14,856 nucleotides of DNA from Lagierella sp. (GTDB taxonomy: Bacteria > Bacillota > Clostridia > Tissierellales > Peptoniphilaceae), in NCBI RefSeq assembly GCF_029983815.1, contig NZ_JASBYU010000027.1:1-14856 (forward strand). The letters are read 5' to 3'. The notes under the pieces are model-generated. The model was not told the origin of the DNA, ran no database searches, and was given only the letters and a program-made list of their open reading frames with translations. Every line of letters starts with the position of its first letter. Within the stretch, counting starts at the first letter, position 1. Shown here in pieces: positions 14,765 through 14,856 of the stretch. Position numbers and translations under genes: made by a program.

Positions 14765-14856
14765 ACATCTCATCTCCCACATCTCACCTCCCACATCTCA
14801 CCTCCCACATCTCATCTCCCACATCTCACCTCCCACATCTCACCTCCCACATCTCA
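14765..14856. repeat. 14-bp tandem repeat array, at least six units, cut by the window edge
   Basis: Six full copies of ACATCTCACCTCCC and 8 bases of a seventh run to the window end. Copies 1 and 4 carry T instead of C at position 9 and are otherwise identical, so the array is also a 42-bp unit repeated exactly (14765-14806 equals 14807-14848). Units touch each other with no spacers. The minus strand is purine-rich, repeating GGGAGGTGAGATGT. It looks like a minisatellite, and its copy number probably varies. Confidence 0.95.

Noticed and set aside
14765..14856. CRISPR array
   Set aside because: Units are 14 bp and directly joined, with no spacers and no cas genes nearby. It is a tandem repeat.

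Overview
The window comes from an AT-rich, low-GC Gram-positive anaerobe. The best guess is a Clostridia/Tissierellia-type Firmicute such as a Peptoniphilaceae relative. The reasons are strong AGGAGG ribosome sites, consensus sigma-A promoters, and a yybS-gdpP-rplI-dnaB core order followed by a DnaD-type protein and an IstB/DnaC-type loader. The species assignment is an inference only. Every convincing gene is on the minus strand, so transcription runs from high to low coordinates.

Right end (about 14206-14856): intergenic DNA. It holds a 14-bp tandem repeat that runs off the window, two intrinsic terminators facing left, two doubtful short coding fragments, a palindromic cluster, and the promoter of the main operon. 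The yybS reading frame has an odd start: a well-placed ribosome site fits an ATC codon, and the first standard start codon is a TTG 13 codons further in.

Core operon (14205-7180): yybS, gdpP (c-di-AMP phosphodiesterase), rplI (ribosomal protein L9), dnaB (replicative helicase), a GNAT acetyltransferase, a DnaD-like primosomal protein and a DnaC/DnaI-like helicase loader. The genes overlap by 8-23 bp or are 1 bp apart, which suggests translational coupling. Helicase, primosomal protein and loader are thus made from one message together with a second-messenger hydrolase and a ribosomal protein.

Transport operon (7175-2144): after a good promoter with an 18-bp palindrome at the expected transcription start come a lipoprotein solute-binding protein, a fused two-domain permease and an ATPase of the FbpABC/AfuABC class, then the 23S rRNA methyltransferase gene rlmD only 8 bp downstream. 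The substrate (ferric iron, phosphonate or sugar phosphate) is not settled by the sequence.

Left end (2106-24): a small accessory zone. It holds a rhuM-like gene broken by an in-frame stop and an apparent N-terminal frameshift, a terminator, the front half of a DJ-1/PfpI gene joined to an unrelated tail, and an apparently intact DinJ-YafQ toxin-antitoxin pair with a perfect consensus promoter and an operator-like inverted repeat. I found no CRISPR array, RNA gene, insertion sequence or clearly new multigene system. The most noteworthy items are regulatory or concern gene decay.
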